Positions 35,177 to 45,546 of a stretch of DNA of 64,000 nt are shown in pieces (within the stretch, counting starts at the first letter, position 1; every line of letters starts with the position of its first letter). The notes beneath the pieces are model-generated. The model did not search any database. It saw nothing but the letters and a program-made list of their open reading frames with translations, and was not told the origin of the DNA. Position numbers and translations under genes: made by a program. This DNA comes from Isoetes taiwanensis (lineage: Eukaryota > Streptophyta > Lycopodiopsida > Isoetales > Isoetaceae). The DNA lies in NCBI GenBank assembly GCA_021234155.1, contig JAJEKV010000048.1, positions 2,652,841 to 2,716,840 on the forward strand. Reading direction: 5' to 3'.

Positions 35177-35545
35177 AATTGCATTTGACACATTTCAATA
35201 AAAATCCCCCTTAAACCCCCTTTGGTTTGGGTGCATATTCACACGGGGGGTTACTCCGGGCAACGAGAGCTGTCGGATGGGCATATTTGCCCTTTATTCC
35301 AAGATCTGGACCGTACATAGCGATCCTCGTTTGTGGGGTATGCATGTACAAGTTTTTGTATATCGTATATTAAGGTTTGCAGAATACTATAAGGTTTGAG
35401 AGAATGTACTTAATGGTGTTAAGTTTGTACATGTATTGTAAATTTTTTGGGGCTCTCGCTGCCCTACGTAACCCCCCCGGTGAATATGCACCCAAACCAA
35501 AGGGGGTTTAAGGGGGATTTTTATTTAAATGTGTCAAATGCAATG
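35177..35545. mobile_element. Foldback/MITE-like element, second copy
   Basis: Same family as 32401-32886. Left arm TTTGACACATTT, CCCCCTTTGGTTTGGGTGCA, CACGGGGGGTTAC, CAACGAGAGC. Right arm GGGGCTCTCGCTGCC, ACCCCCCCGGTG and the mirrored rest. Arms are about 92 bp; the centre differs from copy 1. Confidence 0.82.
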
Positions 35546-35707
35546 ATTTATGTTAATAATGTTAATGATAGTTGTATGTTAATGGTTTGTGTTAACTAAA
35601 AAAGTTTTTGGCCCCTTCGGGGCCTTAAAAATGGTGTAGGGGTGTAGATATAGACATTACCTAATACTCTAATGATGGATGGTTTCATCCTTGTAAATTT
35701 ACCTAGA
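35546..35707. other. Short spacer with a GC palindrome
   Basis: GGCCCC-TTC-GGGGCC (about 35610-35624) forms a 6-bp stem between the element at 35177 and the gene fragments. Function unknown. Confidence 0.5.
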
Positions 35708-36308
35708 CTACATACCACCAAACAAAGTCACGGTTGGAAAAGGACTGCTACATCCCATAATTCCAGTGGGTCCCGAACTTTGGAATGGAAACTGGTTGGT
35801 ACTTGGCACAATCTTCCCAAAAAGCATTGTTGTTCCTTGTGGAGGATGAGCAGCAGGACCATTATAAGGATTTCTAAGGAGCATCTCAAATTTAGAGTTC
35901 TTTGCCATGAACATGTTCATTTGTCTTTGGATCTATATAAATATAAAATGCCATCAAGACTTTATTGCTAAGTTCCTATTAGGGAATTAACTTTTAGAAA
36001 CAAGTACACAATATCTGGTGGTGGAATCCCTTGCTTTGCACCTTCATATGCAATTGAGCGAAGTTCTTCAAAACTCATGTCCCCGACCATATCATTCAGA
36101 AGGCTGCAAGAAAACACCATGGATTATTGCGGTGTGATACCGCATCCATTTCAGACGTGCAAACTGGGTGCAGAGACTTAGTTTAAAATCTTTTCCCAAA
36201 GTTTTGTCTCACTATTTCCAATGTGCATAGCATGTGAGACGTCAAAACATGGGGCGCTCTTTGAAGTCATCCTTGATTTGCTCTTTACAAACCTTAGGAT
36301 CATTACAC
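35708..36308 (-). pseudogene. CCCH zinc-finger protein 16-like (Nup42-like) gene fragment
   Basis: Three exon-like pieces read leftward. The first (36308 to about 36180) reads CNDPKVCKEQIKDDFKERPM, a stop, then LTCYAHWK. The second (about 36104-36012) reads NDMVGDMSFEELRSIAYEGA. The third (about 35932-35708) has NSKFEMLLRNPYNGP followed by a Gly/Pro/Ser/Phe-rich tail. The order and motifs match the middle of plant CCCH zinc-finger 16 proteins. A Trp codon (TGG) has become TGA before LTCYAHWK, and more stops follow. The N-terminal zinc finger is not present. Confidence 0.75.
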
Positions 36309-36606
36309 CTGATAAAATAGACAGCTTGTCACACTGAACGATATAAAAGCTATGACTTGTAGATGAGGTTTGGCAGGCAGTACCTATGTTCAGCCGGTGC
36401 TTGTGAAACTTGTGTGGCTTGTGAAAACAGTGATCCATAGTAGTTCCCATTTCCACTCCGCTGAGACTGCTAACTTGCAAAATGTTCCATTAAACACACA
36501 GTTCTCTATCACATCAAAAACGACTAAAGTCGGGTGATGATAACTTACTGTAGACGGCTGCTTGTTGAAGAGTAAGTTGTTGAAGGAACAGTTGAATATT
36601 CAAAGT

Positions 36607-37337
36607 CTAGTATGTCTCAACCAAAAGCTTCACACCACTCAGTTCAGTGGCAAGATAACCATAAGCCTTCTCAAAGGGTTGCAATTTAGACGCTTCAAGG
36701 TCAAGCACAAGTGCAGGTTCATCAAATTGAATCCATTTTGCACCTGCTGCTTTCAGCTCACCTATGACTTCCCTGCACATATAAGGCCAGCTTAAATAAC
36801 CTGAAACAATAAGAAGTACTATCTAGGATAACAGCTTTAAGATTACCCATAGACTGGCAGCAAGGAGTCAAGCAGAGAAAGAAGATCAAATCCTTTAGCC
36901 ACACCCTTTGCTGGCTTTGCAAATAACAGATACGTGAATGGGCCAACAATAACAGGAACAGTCTCAATGCCAAGCTGTAATAAAATGATATAAATAAGCA
37001 CATGATACACATGCACGCAGGAAAGGAATGCTTACATCTGGAACAGCAGTTAATCATTCAGAAACAAGGTTCTGAGTAAGCCTAGAAACAGCTGAGCTTT
37101 TGGGATATGTAACTTACTAGTTGGTGTATCAAGCACTTGGTCATAATAGGAGAAGGTATCGCTTGGAATGTATGTGACGCCAGCATCAGACATCTGTTGC
37201 CATATGGATGCCCTCAAATCCTTGGCAGTCTTCTCCACATCTTCAGCAGTAGTTTTCTTGTCCCAGAACGACTCCAGGGCAAATTTCAACTCCCTCTTTG
37301 GCCCCATACGGGGATAACCAACCACATGAGATGCCAT
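36607..37337 (-). pseudogene. MetE (cobalamin-independent methionine synthase) gene fragment
   Basis: Exons: 37337-37118, 36974-36847, 36772-36607. The start [20 protein letters not shown] is intact, exon 2 reads [20 protein letters not shown], and exon 3 reads [20 protein letters not shown] before a TAG at 36607 after LLVETY. Exons 2 and 3 join in phase. Exon 1 ends one base into a codon while exon 2 starts in phase 0, and the family's roughly 70-residue stretch between DQVLDT and LGIET is missing: at least one exon is deleted. The C-terminal catalytic half with the zinc ligands is absent. Confidence 0.88.
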
Positions 37338-37849
37338 TCTGATAGTGCAGACCAACTAGGAAAAGAACAAAAACAGGGGTTAACGATGCTATGCAGACAA
37401 TTACAATATTCTCAAATTCCAACCAGCATTTCTGTTTTCAGCAGCTTATCATTCCGGCACCTTTGAAATTTTGAACGAAACATGTGGGAGGGCACGCTTG
37501 AAGCATGGAGTCTGCATTGGAGAGGCCACGCAGATGGAAGGAATCCCTATGTCGCGGGAAATTGGGTATTGCCTTCTGCAACAATGTATAGATTGCAAAG
37601 ACTTAGAATGCGACAGGCGAGTGCAGTTCCTCATGGCCCATGCTGGCCTGGAGCCTTGGCAATGCTCTGGCGGATGGCATACTGGGAGGTATGGCCACCT
37701 CCACGAACCCTAATCCTCATATCTTATTGGCAAAGCACCCTAAAATAACCCTAAAATGAAACATCTCGATGCTTGCATGAATGGGTTATTAAAAAGAAAA
37801 GAGGAATAAAAAAATAAAATGGGATAAACCATTGGGGATATGGAATTTA
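37338..37849. other. Upstream of the MetE fragment, no gene recognised
   Basis: A GC-richer patch at 37480-37720 has open frames on both strands. None shows a family signature. Confidence 0.4.
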
Positions 37850-37990
37850 GACAATAAAAATGCGGAGTGCACTCTAGATATACTGATTAGTATGCTTCGC
37901 ACAATACGCCCATGAAATCATATGAAAACCATGCCAAAAAGCGTATAAAATCATAAAAAAAACCCCCTGTTATAATGCTACATATTTGAT
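37850..37990 (-). repeat. Dispersed repeat, copy 2 (inverted relative to 29715-29860)
   Basis: Reverse complement carries AATATGTAGCAT, TAACAGGGGGTTTT, TATACGCTTTTTG and ATCTAGAGTGCAC in the same order as copy 1. Confidence 0.75.
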
Positions 37991-40900
37991 ACTCCAAAAG
38001 CTCATCATGTGGGTACCAAGAGAACTATCGTGATGGCTATTGCCCATTCATTTTTATTCCCACATTTTGCACATTTCTTAATGGATGGAAAGGCCTTTTT
38101 GGATTGAAAGTCTTCAAAGGAAATGATAAAGAAATTTGTACTTTAAAGAGGATATCATGAATGACAATGCAAGCTGTTTGACTTCATGGATGGAAACATG
38201 TATTCTAATAACAAATCATAATAAAAGTTTGATGAAAGTAGAAACATGAATGTTCAAAAAAGGGCAATCATAACCGCTAGATAACATGATTGTTCAGATA
38301 GACTAAGACAGGACGCACATCTTAGAATTCGGTTATCCTTCATTCTAAACTACCCTGTGTTGATTTGTTCACTCCAATATCAAACACAATGCCTCAAAGC
38401 TCAATATCTTTATCTTATTTTATCTCGAAGCTCAAAGCATCCAATGCATGAACATTCTTTGAGCGATGAGAAAGACAATAAAGCATACATAAGAGGAATA
38501 TGAGACATGCACCATTTGTAGACATAACAAAGAACCACCCCAATACATTTGCAACTTTCAAATGGAAAGGCTGCCTTGATGTAGAAACCCACTATAGTGG
38601 GTCAAGGAAGGCACATTATACATGAAAAAAATTCTTTCTAAACAGGATAATCTATGATAGCTTTGCACGAAATGAAAGTAATTACAAAAGTTACAAATAT
38701 TGGAACAAAGAATCCGAAGATGAGGCACAAATTAGAGACATATACAGAGGTAAAAGTCGTATAGCATTTACATAAACTTGACAACAATATAGACAGCGAT
38801 AATTCATTCATAATCATCTTCTTTTATTCATGTTTGTGGGCCAAAAAATAACCCATCTGCAATGCCACATCTTTAAGAGGCCCTTCTCCAAAGATGCTAA
38901 AATTTGAAGACCTATATAACATAAGACATAAGAGAGCTTTTAATACTGGAAATTAGTTGCTATTTACATCAGAAATAGAAAAAGTATGAAAAGCAGACAG
39001 TTTATTCCTGTGGTCAACTTTAGCCTTGAAATTTTTTAAGTGATTACAGAGGTTGCAATACTCACTGACGTATTAACATAAGTCTTGTATTAACATGAAT
39101 AACATGAACACCAATACTATGATGCTTGTCTAGCAGAATTACTTTTTAGTAACATAACCTTGTCTACAATGGAAGAACAAATAGTCTGACAACCACGCAT
39201 CATTTATTGCAGAAACATTCTTTAAGGTGTCATATTCCTTATACCTTTCCTTTCTTTTCTTATATTCCTGCCAATGTGTGAGCATCAAATTAATGTGCCA
39301 CCTGCCCTGTAGATTCTTTGAGTCCTAATTCTCTGAATTCCAAATTCACAGCTATTATTTTCAAATACAAAATCTTGACAAAATCATTGTTCTCATTTGA
39401 AAGTTTTTAGCAAATTAGATAATATCACATGCTGATCCTCCGAATTTTAAATTCATAACTCTTATTTTCAAGTAAAAAATTATTGTTCTCAGTTGAAAAT
39501 TTCTAGAAGATTGGATGGTCCCTTGCTTGGTATTTTAGAAGCTTACACCTCTCCAACTCTAAACAAAAAAATAACTTCCTATAACAATACCACATGCCCC
39601 TAAGCTGCCCCCTTATCCTCCATATTACAATTATATATTAGAGATAATTGGTACTTAATATGCAAGAGAAGGAAGGATTGCAGAGACAAGGGATCCAAAT
39701 ACTGAAAGAAACCTAACAGTCTATATGTAGTTGAAAGCCTAGTTACACTAGCCTAGAATGTATTGCTCTCCAGAGAGATTGCCCTAGCATGGATAGAGTT
39801 GCAGAGGTTTTATACAAGCTGTTGTGCCACTTGTAAGAACTTGTAAATAAAATGATGTAAAATATTATCGAGCATGTTTTTATATCCTTGATGAATCATT
39901 GCTTCTCATTTTCATGCAGATTCATGTTGTAGAACTACAATCATGAATGTATGTGATAATTAGATGCTGCCTCCTCAAGATCTACTTAAGTGGTCTCCAT
40001 GGACCCCAAACTATATTAGAGAATGAATTCAGATGCATGAATTTTTTTTATATAGGCTAAATTGGATGTCTTTGCTCCATAAATTGGTTAACGGAGATGC
40101 ATATAAGCAGAGAAACCATTACTATAGTTATAGCTTTGAATGGAATTGGAAGTTCAATGCAATTCTTCCTGGTCATGCAATCTTTGTAGCCAAGTCGCTG
40201 TAATATAAGACTTACACATACCCCATTTCATCCCTTTGCAGAATGGCTTTAGAAACATGAAGTTCCAAGCTCAAAAATTAAAATTATGAAACTTCAAAAA
40301 CCCCAAAAATTAAAATTATGAAACTAGTTAAAAGAGGGAAAAATTACCCAGAACATTATCAGATCAAATATTTAATGTCCCTTTTAAGGACAGTTTTAAG
40401 ATTACTCTTCCTAAAGAACAATGAACAAGGTGCTGCGCACGGAGGGTTGCCCTTCGTGGCCGGAGGTTGAGGTGGCTTAAATCATACTTGAAAGTTATGT
40501 TTTTATAATCAATCAAAATTGCTATTTTAGAACATTGTCATTTTGTGAAGATGATGGTACCCATTTGCATCACTAACTCCTCCTTAGATGTTGAGCTCCT
40601 CTTGGACTAGGATCCAACTGGACACATGGACATTGGGGTTTGAGTGTAACGTATTGGTCTGTGGTGCTCGCTATGGAACAAGGATGGCAGAAGCATAAGG
40701 AGAAGTCTAGTAGAGGAGAGAATGGAAATACATGTTTTGTGAAGTGACTTAAATCATAGTTCAAAGTCATGTTTTGACAATCGATTCAAGTTGCTACTTA
40801 GACAATAGAGTCAATAAGTCGTCCTTGCTAGGAAAATCCTGTAATCATAACAGTCCAAGAAATAACATCTCTTTCAGGCATAAATGATAGGACAACAATG

Positions 40901-42184
40901 CTCCTAACTGAGAAGGTGTCCTTAATTATCTTCTAAGAATTTTTCTTGAACTGTCCTTTCAAGGCTAGATGCTTTGAAAGCATCTTTCAAAGCTTTTGCG
41001 AGATCATTTGTTGAAGGCAATAATAGTGCATAACATGGTGTGCATGGTAGGGTGCATGTTGGGGTTGAACTCAAGGTGCAAATGTTGTTGAGTTCAAGGT
41101 GCAAATGTTACCTTTTTTGTTATATAGATATGTGAGACATCTAGTAATTATTTATACAAAGTTGAATTCAAGGTGCAAAAGTTACCTTGTGTGAGACATC
41201 TCATAATTGTTCATGTAAAGGATCATTTATAGTGGCATCAAGGTTTGGATTTTAGTAAATCATTCTAAACACTCACCTATTCACTCTTCATTTGGCATGG
41301 CCTACAATAGAAAGGTTAGTTTATTTCTAGTCTTCATTTGGTCTATATAAAAGGTCGTCTTGTTTGTGTCATTTTGTGCCCCAAGTGGGCGAAGTTTTCT
41401 TAATATAGAAGACAAATGTTTTAGAAGTTCCTTGGTTATTCTCTAGGTTGCCTGCACATTATTGAATAAAAAATCGTTGTAAGAAATGGAAGAGAGACGT
41501 CAATATTTGGATGGATTGTTGCATCTGCTCAAACATATCAAAGAGAAATCTCTCATTACCTGAATTATGAAATGTTCCATTGCCTGGATCTCCTATGTTC
41601 ACGAAATCCTGTAAGCTTTTTGTAGATATGGGCTCTTCTAACATAGCAAATGGCACACAAAAAACGAAAAAAAAAAACGAACAAAAAACCAATCACACTG
41701 ATGGGAAAAAAAAAAAGCATGCATTACAAATCTAAAGCAAGCAGTCTGCCAAACAGATCAGAAGGAAGATGTCAAACCTCATATTCTATATTATGGCAAT
41801 GTGTGATGCATTGTTTAAAAAATCTTGAGTCGCATGCTACTTTCAATTCTATTGCTTCTAATAGTTAAGCTTGTCAGATAATGCCTCTGTCAATACATAA
41901 AGAACATGATCATAATGTCAAGGATCGCTGACATTTGCATATACAAGCAGACTTTTATATACCAGAAACCTCGAAAATCCATTTGCGCATATCTTTATTC
42001 CATTTGCGCATATCTTTATTTCCTACAATACAACACATGAATCCAACTTTAATTTCCAATAAAGCAAACCCTCTGTTGTAAGCTAGAGAACTCTAAATTA
42101 TAAGCATTCATAAAACAATTCATAGAGGCAAAACAACTGAAACCTGAATATTTTCGCTCCAAATGTTCGTGAGTTGCACTTGAT
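37991..42184. other. Intergenic, mostly featureless
   Basis: About 4.2 kb without a supported gene. A diverged pair (about 40450-40550 and 40740-40810) shares GTG(G/A)CTTAAATCATA and GTCATGTTTT/GTTATGTTTT. TTCAAGGTGCAAATGTT-type blocks recur at 41067, 41094 and 41168. CTATATAAAAGG (41343) followed by a cytosine- and T-rich leader resembles a retrotransposon LTR promoter. A 21-bp tandem unit, TTTGCGCATATCTTTATT, lies at 41982-42020. Confidence 0.4.
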
Positions 42185-42515
42185 CTTTGCGTTATTGTTT
42201 AGCTACATCTGGTGGTCCTGGTGCCACTAACTTGGTAACTGGTTTGGTTGATGCCTTACTTGATAGTGTTCCATTTGTAGCAATCACAGGTCAGGTCCCT
42301 TGGCAGATGATTGGAAGTGATGCATTTTAGGAAACTCCTATTTTAGAGGTCACAAGATCTATTACTAAACATAATTTTTGTAATGAATATAGATGACATA
42401 CCGAGAGTGATATGAGAGGCTTTTTACATAGCGTCATCTGGCAGACTGAGTCTTGTACTTATCGATATTCCTAAAGATGTGCAACAACAATTTGCTATTC
42501 CTGACTGGTCTCAAT
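42185..42515 (+). pseudogene. Acetolactate synthase (AHAS) catalytic subunit fragment
   Basis: The frame from 42202 reads [20 protein letters not shown], then [20 protein letters not shown], a TAG where the family has Gln, and ETPILEVTRSITKHN. After a frameshift (about 42378) it reads NIDDIPRV, a stop (TGA for Arg), then [20 protein letters not shown] and [13 protein letters not shown]. This is the end of the N-terminal ThDP-binding domain, with an extra Gly in the SGPGATN loop. Two stops and a frameshift rule out function. It runs straight into a PPR fragment. Confidence 0.88.
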
Positions 42516-42592
42516 CAGCTCTTTGAGAAAATGCCACAAAACAATGTGGTGTCTTGGAATACTATGATTGCAGGGTATGCAAAATGCGAACG
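42507..42592 (+). pseudogene. PPR repeat fragment fused to the acetolactate synthase fragment
   Basis: From GGTCTCAATCAG the new frame reads [20 protein letters not shown] then IAGYAKCER. This is a consensus plant pentatricopeptide motif (LFxKMPxxNVVSWNxMIxGYAK). Only about one repeat is present. The two reading frames overlap by a few bases at TCTCAA, so the junction is precise. Confidence 0.82.
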
Positions 42593-43372
42593 GCTCAGAC
42601 CAACCTATTTTAGATTATCTGCTCCGCCTCTACTGTTTTTAACAAATGCAACAAGGTATGGAACATTTAGAGCAGATACGAAGAGCCTCCATGCTTTCTA
42701 CTCTAACCTGTATAGCTAAATCCTTCGCAGCATCTAGTCCATGAAGCCCTAATGGTGCTGGGGCTACAAAACCCTTCTTAAAATCAAGAAGGGCTTGTGC
42801 TTCATCTGCTGGACGACATTTATTTTATTGGTTTCTGCTGATGAAAATATTTAAGCAAATTATACCAAGATATGTTAGCTCATCCTTCCCAATGGGGATA
42901 AATGAATTGTTCAGAAAGCAACCATCTTACCTTATTAATCCGGCTTCTTGCTAAAAACCAACCCAAATAGTCCGTGCATTCTTAGAATTGTTGCATCTGG
43001 CGATTTGTTGCACGAAATCACGCCTTGGTGGCTTATGCAACATCAAATCCACCATATCTATTTGCAAACTCTTCCTCTGTCTGCCATTTCCTAGTCGTCA
43101 TAGCCCTGGAGCTTGCTCTTCTGTCCACCTTGCCATCTAGAAAACGTAACCACGTAAACGATAAGTATCGACAAAAGAGCGGTTTATTCTGGCCGCCATG
43201 CCTTTGCCCGAATCCACTTTGCATGATAAAAACGTGGCTATGGTTGTTACTGCGCCCTAATCTTTGCGCTCTAATGCTTGGCGGTGCGGTTAACCAGTTC
43301 CCACACCGGTAGCCGGCAACAATGGCGGTAATCGAGAGTTTCTGGTGAGAGTAGGTTTGGAGTAGATCACAA
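42593..43372. other. No gene recognised
   Basis: A minus-strand open frame of 138 codons covers 43033-43449, ending MTTRKWQTEEEFANRYGG. I cannot assign it to a family, and it overlaps the hairpins at 43373-43452. Confidence 0.35.
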
Positions 43373-43452
43373 CATATCCTAGGTATATTCAAAGATATAC
43401 CTAGGATATGCCAAAAGCCCCATAAACAAGGGTTTGCCCCTAGGGGCAACCC
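43373..43452. repeat. Two adjacent strong hairpins at a repeat terminus
   Basis: CATATCCTAGGTATAT (43373-43388) pairs perfectly with ATATACCTAGGATATG (43395-43410) across a 6-nt loop. The next palindrome, 43430-43452, is centred on GCCCCTAGGGGC. The reverse complement of the pair resembles the starts at 44624 and 49018, so it looks like a recurrent transposon end facing left. An A run (43484-43510) follows. Confidence 0.85.
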
Positions 43453-43481
43453 AAAAAATACTTGAAGCTCAACACAAACCC

Positions 43482-43513
<32 letters not shown>

Positions 43514-44623
43514 AGGGGAACAAATTTAGCCTCAAAGATACAACCATACTAGCCATCCTAGTTATCTCAGGCAATCCCTTGATAACAGTAAAAAAAACTA
43601 GTTGTAGCGCAAACTTGAGTAGAGTGGGGGTGGTCTATAGATGCTTTGAGCAAAAATAATGTTACAATAACCTTGTTTTAAAAGTATGGATACTGAAATT
43701 TATTCGTGCTCTGATGTACAACATATATATGAAGGTGCTTAACTCACAAAAGATGTGTGCACAAACATCTAAATAAATATGTCATAAAGCTCTCACATGC
43801 TTTTTGAGGTTCTTAATATGCAATAGATATGTGAAGATTCTAACTCACAAAATATGCGTGCTAACATTTAAATAAATGTGTATGATATGTTCTTAATGGT
43901 CCTTAAATATAAGGATGCCTTGAATTTCTTTTAGCAAGCAAACATGCCGTTCTTTATTAATGATTATTGATTTTTTAAATATTCGAGAGGTTATGGAATA
44001 TAACCAACCAATATGATCTAACGGCAAGCAATATAACCAGCTAAGATCTAACGTCGTTGGGTTCTTATAAACTTCGAGGATTTGGGTTTAAGAGAAAATC
44101 CTTCTTAAAAATCCTCTACCTAAAATTTCTCAAGAGTTCTACTTATCTTTTGGAAGTTATCAACAAATGTTGGGCATAAGAGAACGAAAACTTTCCTAAC
44201 TTTGCATACTTTATGGGTCTATTTGCATACTTTATAAGTCTATTTAAAATTTTTAATTACATATTTCTTACCTTTTGCTAAATCAAGGGTTAATGAATTT
44301 TTCATCCAAATTTATGCGTAAGTTCCAATTGTGCAAAACAATAATTCTAGCTTCACCAATATGCCTTAGGCATGGACATTTGTCTGTCACCAAGCCATCG
44401 AGGTAGAGGAGTTGCCTATAACAAGATTTATTACGAGGTTTAAAGCATGGCTCCAAGTTGGGGAAATATGCCAAGCATTTTTTTTTTTCAAACTTTACAC
44501 AATTAGTTTAATATTGGGAAGGGTATAGTTGGCATGGTTTGGACTATGATTTAAGTATAGTATTGTATTGTATTGTGTCCCATGTACACTCCAAACCACA
44601 AAGGTTTCACATGGACCTGTTTT
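43453..44623. other. Non-coding segment between inverted termini
   Basis: Bounded by outward-facing copies of the same palindromic terminus. It contains the A run and AT-rich DNA. No gene. Confidence 0.4.
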
Positions 44624-44712
44624 TAGGTTGCCCCTAGGGGGGCAAACCCTCGTTTATGTGGGTATGTGGGCATATCCAGGTATATGCCGGCATATGCTTA
44701 GCATATGCTGGT
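44624..44712. repeat. Second copy of the palindromic terminus
   Basis: GGTTGCCCCTAGGGGGGCAA, ACCCTCGTTTATG, GGGCATATCC and AGGTATATGCC parallel the reverse complement of 43373-43452. GCATATGC-TTA-GCATATGC (about 44690-44708) is another perfect short hairpin. Confidence 0.75.
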
Positions 44713-45546
44713 GACTGCTCCAAACTGGCTGCTGCCTGTAAACTCTCGGTCATCCAGCCCCATTCCTTCGCAGGCGTGGCTATGGCGCAGCTCGACCCTC
44801 CTTCTTCCAAGCATGAGCAATATGGTAGCTCCGGTGATAGTGTCCATTGTTGTGGTAGTGGGCATTGCAGTGGGCTGGAGTATCCGCCGTTTCTGCACTC
44901 CTCTGCCCAAACAAAAGCCGCCCAAATCAAAAAGAACAACAGAGAAACACACCCAAGGAGCTTTTCAAGAAGGAGGGCAAGTTTATCATAAGCCGTCCCA
45001 CAACGAAGGTTTGTATCAAAGGCCTCCAAAAGTTAGGACTGTTGAGGAAATAAAAGCTCAATATGGTCGTAGCAGTAATAAAACGGATCAATTCAAGGTA
45101 TCTTGAGGTTGAGATCTATTTTGAGGTTGAGATCCTGGTTCAATCAAGAGCCCTTGCAATAGTTTCAGGATAATAGTGCTGCCGAAGCTAAGAGGAAGCT
45201 TATGGAACGAGGGCAAAAACTTGGCATAAGTATATTTGTTACTATTGCCATATTGTTTGCCTCCAAGATTTACAAAGCCAATGCTCAAGGATTCTTCTTC
45301 CCCATTTTGTAACTTCTTCAATAAGCCTATGCACTCTTTTATTATAACAACGTTCATCTGAAAAAGGTTTCTCATGAAAATATATGTGATGCATATTTGT
45401 GCCAAATTGAAATTTATCATATATCCCTACATCTACAGGAAATCAATGAGAAAGCTGAAGAACTACAAGCAGATGCTGAAACTTTTTCATCTTTAGCTGA
45501 AGAATTAGCTAAGAAGATGGAAAATAGAAAATGGTGGCAGTTCTGA
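44705..45546 (+). pseudogene. Tomosyn-like R-SNARE C-terminal region, probably a broken or chimeric gene
   Basis: Exons: about 44705-45097, 45169-45222 and 45439-45546 (stop TGA). The joined C terminus reads RTVEEIKAQYGRSS, DNSAAEAKRKLMERGQKLG, EINEKAEELQADAETFSSLA, EELAKKMENRKWWQF. This is the R-SNARE motif and WW tail of plant tomosyn-like syntaxin-binding proteins, with Lys where the zero-layer Arg is expected. Odd points: the second donor reads ATAAGT instead of GTAAGT, so normal splicing is doubtful. The first exon opens with a hydrophobic span (APVIVSIVVVVGIAVGW), unlike the WD-repeat body of tomosyns. No WD-repeat exons are present. It starts inside a repeat terminus. Confidence 0.7.

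Noticed and set aside
43033-43449. 138-codon minus-strand ORF as a gene
   Set aside because: It overlaps perfect hairpins at 43373-43452, has no recognisable domain, and lacks coding-like bias.
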